Of a stretch of 7,073 bases of DNA, positions 6,146-7,073 are shown piece after piece. The first letter of the stretch is position 1. Every line of letters begins with the position of its first letter. The DNA is taken from contig JARGOI010000122.1 in NCBI GenBank assembly GCA_029212275.1, positions 1 to 7,073 of the forward strand, read 5' to 3'. A model generated the notes under the pieces. That model saw nothing but the letters and a program-made list of their open reading frames with translations. It ran no database searches and had not been told where the DNA came from. The DNA is from Thalassolituus sp. GTDB taxonomy: Bacteria; Pseudomonadota; Gammaproteobacteria; Pseudomonadales; Oceanobacteraceae. The position numbers and the translations under genes were made by a program.

Positions 6146-6499
6146 ATGAGCAGCAAGAACCTAATCATTCAGCAGATCGAAACCGCTCAGCTGAAAGACA
6201 ATATCCCTGCATTCGGCACTGGTGACACCATTGTTGTACAGGTAAAAGTAATTGAAGGTACCCGTGAGCGTCTTCAGGCATTTGAAGGTGTGGTAATCGG
6301 TAAGCGTAACCGTGGTCTAAACTCTGCATTCACCGTCCGTAAGATTTCTCACGGTGTTGGTGTAGAGCGTACTTTCCAGACTCACAGCCCAATGATTGAC
6401 AGCGTTGCTGTTAAACGTCGTGGTGATGTACGTCAGGCTAAGTTGTACTACTTGCGTGAGCGTAGCGGTAAGTCAGCGCGTATCAAAGAAAAGGTTTAA
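6146..6499 (+). CDS. rplS: 50S ribosomal protein L19
   Basis: Large-subunit protein at the 30S-50S interface. The 117 residues match the family (E. coli 115), with RLQAFEGVVIGKRNRGLNSAF, VRKISHGVGVERTFQTHSP and VKRRGDVRQAKLYYLRERSGK as signature stretches. The start ATG 6146 has AAGGAG (6134-6139) six bases upstream; this site overlaps the trmD stop codon, so ribosomes finishing trmD can reload directly. An earlier in-frame ATG (6104) lies inside trmD, lacks a ribosome site and would add residues foreign to L19. Codon use is strongly biased as in other abundant proteins. Last gene of the operon, followed 22 bases later by a strong terminator. Confidence 0.98.
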   Translation: MSSKNLIIQQIETAQLKDNIPAFGTGDTIVVQVKVIEGTRERLQAFEGVVIGKRNRGLNSAFTVRKISHGVGVERTFQTHSPMIDSVAVKRRGDVRQAKLYYLRERSGKSARIKEKV

Positions 6500-6505
6500 A
6501 CCTTT
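6490..6505. repeat. 16-bp perfect palindrome over the rplS stop codon
   Basis: AAAGGTTTAAACCTTT reads identically on both strands with no spacer. It covers the last two codons and the TAA of rplS and lies 16 bases before the terminator stem. Part of it is coding (Lys-Val), so it may be chance or a protein-binding site; it is a poor RNA hairpin because it has no loop. Confidence 0.5.
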
Positions 6506-6521
6506 CCTTTGTAAAGACGTG

Positions 6522-6549
6522 AAAAGCGGGCCTTGTGCCCGCTTTTTTT
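6522..6549 (+). terminator. Strong intrinsic terminator of the rpsP-rimM-trmD-rplS operon
   Basis: AAAAGCGGGC (6522-6531) pairs perfectly with GCCCGCTTTT (6537-6546) around the five-base loop CTTGT. The last four T of the stem merge into a run of seven T (6543-6549). The GC-rich lower stem plus U tract is a textbook Rho-independent terminator. It separates the ribosomal operon from the DsbC-like gene. Confidence 0.95.
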
Positions 6550-6615
6550 GTTTACAATATCGGCATCGTTTCTACTTAACGAAATCAATTTTCGACTCGG
6601 TAGCTGCAACTAACG

Positions 6616-6645
6616 TTGCTAATGCCGGTCAATCTCATCTATAAA
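6616..6645 (+). promoter_or_regulatory. Candidate promoter for the DsbC-like gene
   Basis: TTGCTA (6616-6621) and TATAAA (6640-6645) have an 18-base spacer. The -10 is good, but transcription would begin near 6652, inside the ribosome site AAGG (6651-6654), giving a leader of only about 12 bases. This makes the placement doubtful; a start further upstream, between 6550 and 6610, is equally possible. Confidence 0.3.
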
Positions 6646-6663
6646 TATAAAAGGCAGGCGGAC

Positions 6664-7073
6664 ATGAAGAGTTTAAAGGTAGCGCTGTTAACACTGGTAA
6701 TCACTGCAAGTGGGTGTGCAGAAGCGGCCGATGAAAAAATAGTGGCTGATGCCAAAAGCAATGATGCAACCCAAGCGAATGCGACCCAAGCCAATTCTTC
6801 CCAAAATAAAGGCACGCTGGCCGCTCAAATTGAAGCACAACTCAGCAAAGTGTTTGGCAGTCGCGCAGTGGTCAGTGATGTTACTCCTTTTGCCAATGGC
6901 AGTATTCTTGAGGTGACGATGGCCGACGGTGGTATGTTGCATGTGTTACCGGATCTAGAGCATTTTATTTATCAAAATACTTTGTATCAAATTACTAATG
7001 AGGGTTTGAAAAACATCAGTGATACGCGCATGAATGCCAATCGTGCGCAAGCGATGGCATCTATCAAAGATTC
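6664..7073 (+). CDS. dsbC: DsbC-like periplasmic disulfide isomerase, N-terminal part, 3' end outside window
   Basis: Partial: 136 codons are visible. DsbC corrects wrong disulfides in the periplasm as a V-shaped homodimer kept reduced by DsbD. The visible part is a signal peptide (about 1-21), a repeat-rich polar linker (about 22-49), and the DsbC/DsbG N-terminal dimerisation domain (about 50-110), with an amphipathic start (LAAQIEAQLSKVFG), EVTMADGGMLHV and FIYQNTLYQITNEG. The linker helix after it (about 112-136) precedes the thioredoxin domain; the catalytic CxxC lies beyond the window. TASGC (14-18) could be a lipobox with C18 as the lipidated residue, but AEA at 19-21 also allows signal peptidase I cleavage. 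The ATG has AAGG nine bases upstream. Family assignment rests on the N-terminal domain only. Confidence 0.8.
   Translation, partial: MKSLKVALLTLVITASGCAEAADEKIVADAKSNDATQANATQANSSQNKGTLAAQIEAQLSKVFGSRAVVSDVTPFANGSILEVTMADGGMLHVLPDLEHFIYQNTLYQITNEGLKNISDTRMNANRAQAMASIKD
6766..6807 (+). repeat. Imperfect 15-base tandem repeat encoding ATQAN units
   Basis: Units at 6766-6780 and 6781-6795 both encode ATQAN and differ at two third-codon positions. A degenerate 12-base third unit (6796-6807) encodes SSQN. The repeat lies in the polar linker between the signal peptide and the dimerisation domain of the DsbC-like protein, where extra length would be tolerated. It probably arose by in-frame duplication. 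Confidence 0.75.

Noticed and set aside
6606..6619. GCAAC-TAAC-GTTGC inverted repeat upstream of the DsbC-like gene
   Set aside because: A five-base arm is expected by chance in a window of this size, and it shows no clear relation to the promoter or start.

Overview
The window reads as chromosomal DNA of a gammaproteobacterium. The basis is an intact rpsP-rimM-trmD-rplS operon whose products resemble the E. coli and Pseudomonas proteins along their whole length, followed by a DsbC-like periplasmic disulfide isomerase, plus a two-gene EmrAB-type efflux module with an RND-like periplasmic adaptor. Moderate base composition and the gene mix would suit a marine Oceanospirillales-type lineage, but that placement is inference and no 16S or other decisive marker is present.

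Layout: (1) 1-684, plus strand: C-terminal part of a nitrilase-superfamily carbon-nitrogen hydrolase, cut by the window edge. (2) 691-731: a hairpin terminator between two convergent genes. (3) 783-1508, minus strand: cysH, an assimilatory sulfonucleotide reductase with the full set of Fe-S cluster cysteines. (4) 1509-1720: a divergent intergenic region with a good cysH promoter and a perfect inverted repeat sitting at the predicted cysH start site. (5) 1721-4287, plus strand: an EmrA-like membrane fusion protein and an EmrB/QacA-like 14-helix drug:H+ antiporter, five bases apart. (6) 4288-4519: a 232-base non-coding stretch with several inverted repeats, probably the promoter and leader of the ribosomal operon. 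(7) 4520-6499, plus strand: rpsP, rimM, trmD, rplS, closed by a strong intrinsic terminator at 6522-6549. (8) 6664 to the end, plus strand: the N-terminal half of a DsbC-like protein with a possible lipobox and a repeat-rich linker.

How the genes work together: rpsP-rimM-trmD-rplS is a translation operon combining two ribosomal proteins with a 30S maturation factor (RimM) and the tRNA m1G37 methyltransferase (TrmD). The two ribosomal protein genes use ATG starts and the two low-abundance factors use GTG, with small hairpins next to their ribosome binding sites. This fits the strongly uneven output known for this operon in E. coli. The efflux pair would form an inner-membrane/periplasmic pump needing an outer-membrane channel encoded elsewhere; no regulator for it is present. 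CysH belongs to sulfate assimilation and shares only an intergenic region with the pump.

I found no mobile element, CRISPR array, tRNA, rRNA or clearly novel multi-gene system. The most interesting items are non-coding (the cysH operator-like repeat, the rpsP leader, mutually exclusive hairpins before rimM), together with the Fe-S type CysH carrying an altered substrate-loop motif and the possibly lipid-anchored DsbC.
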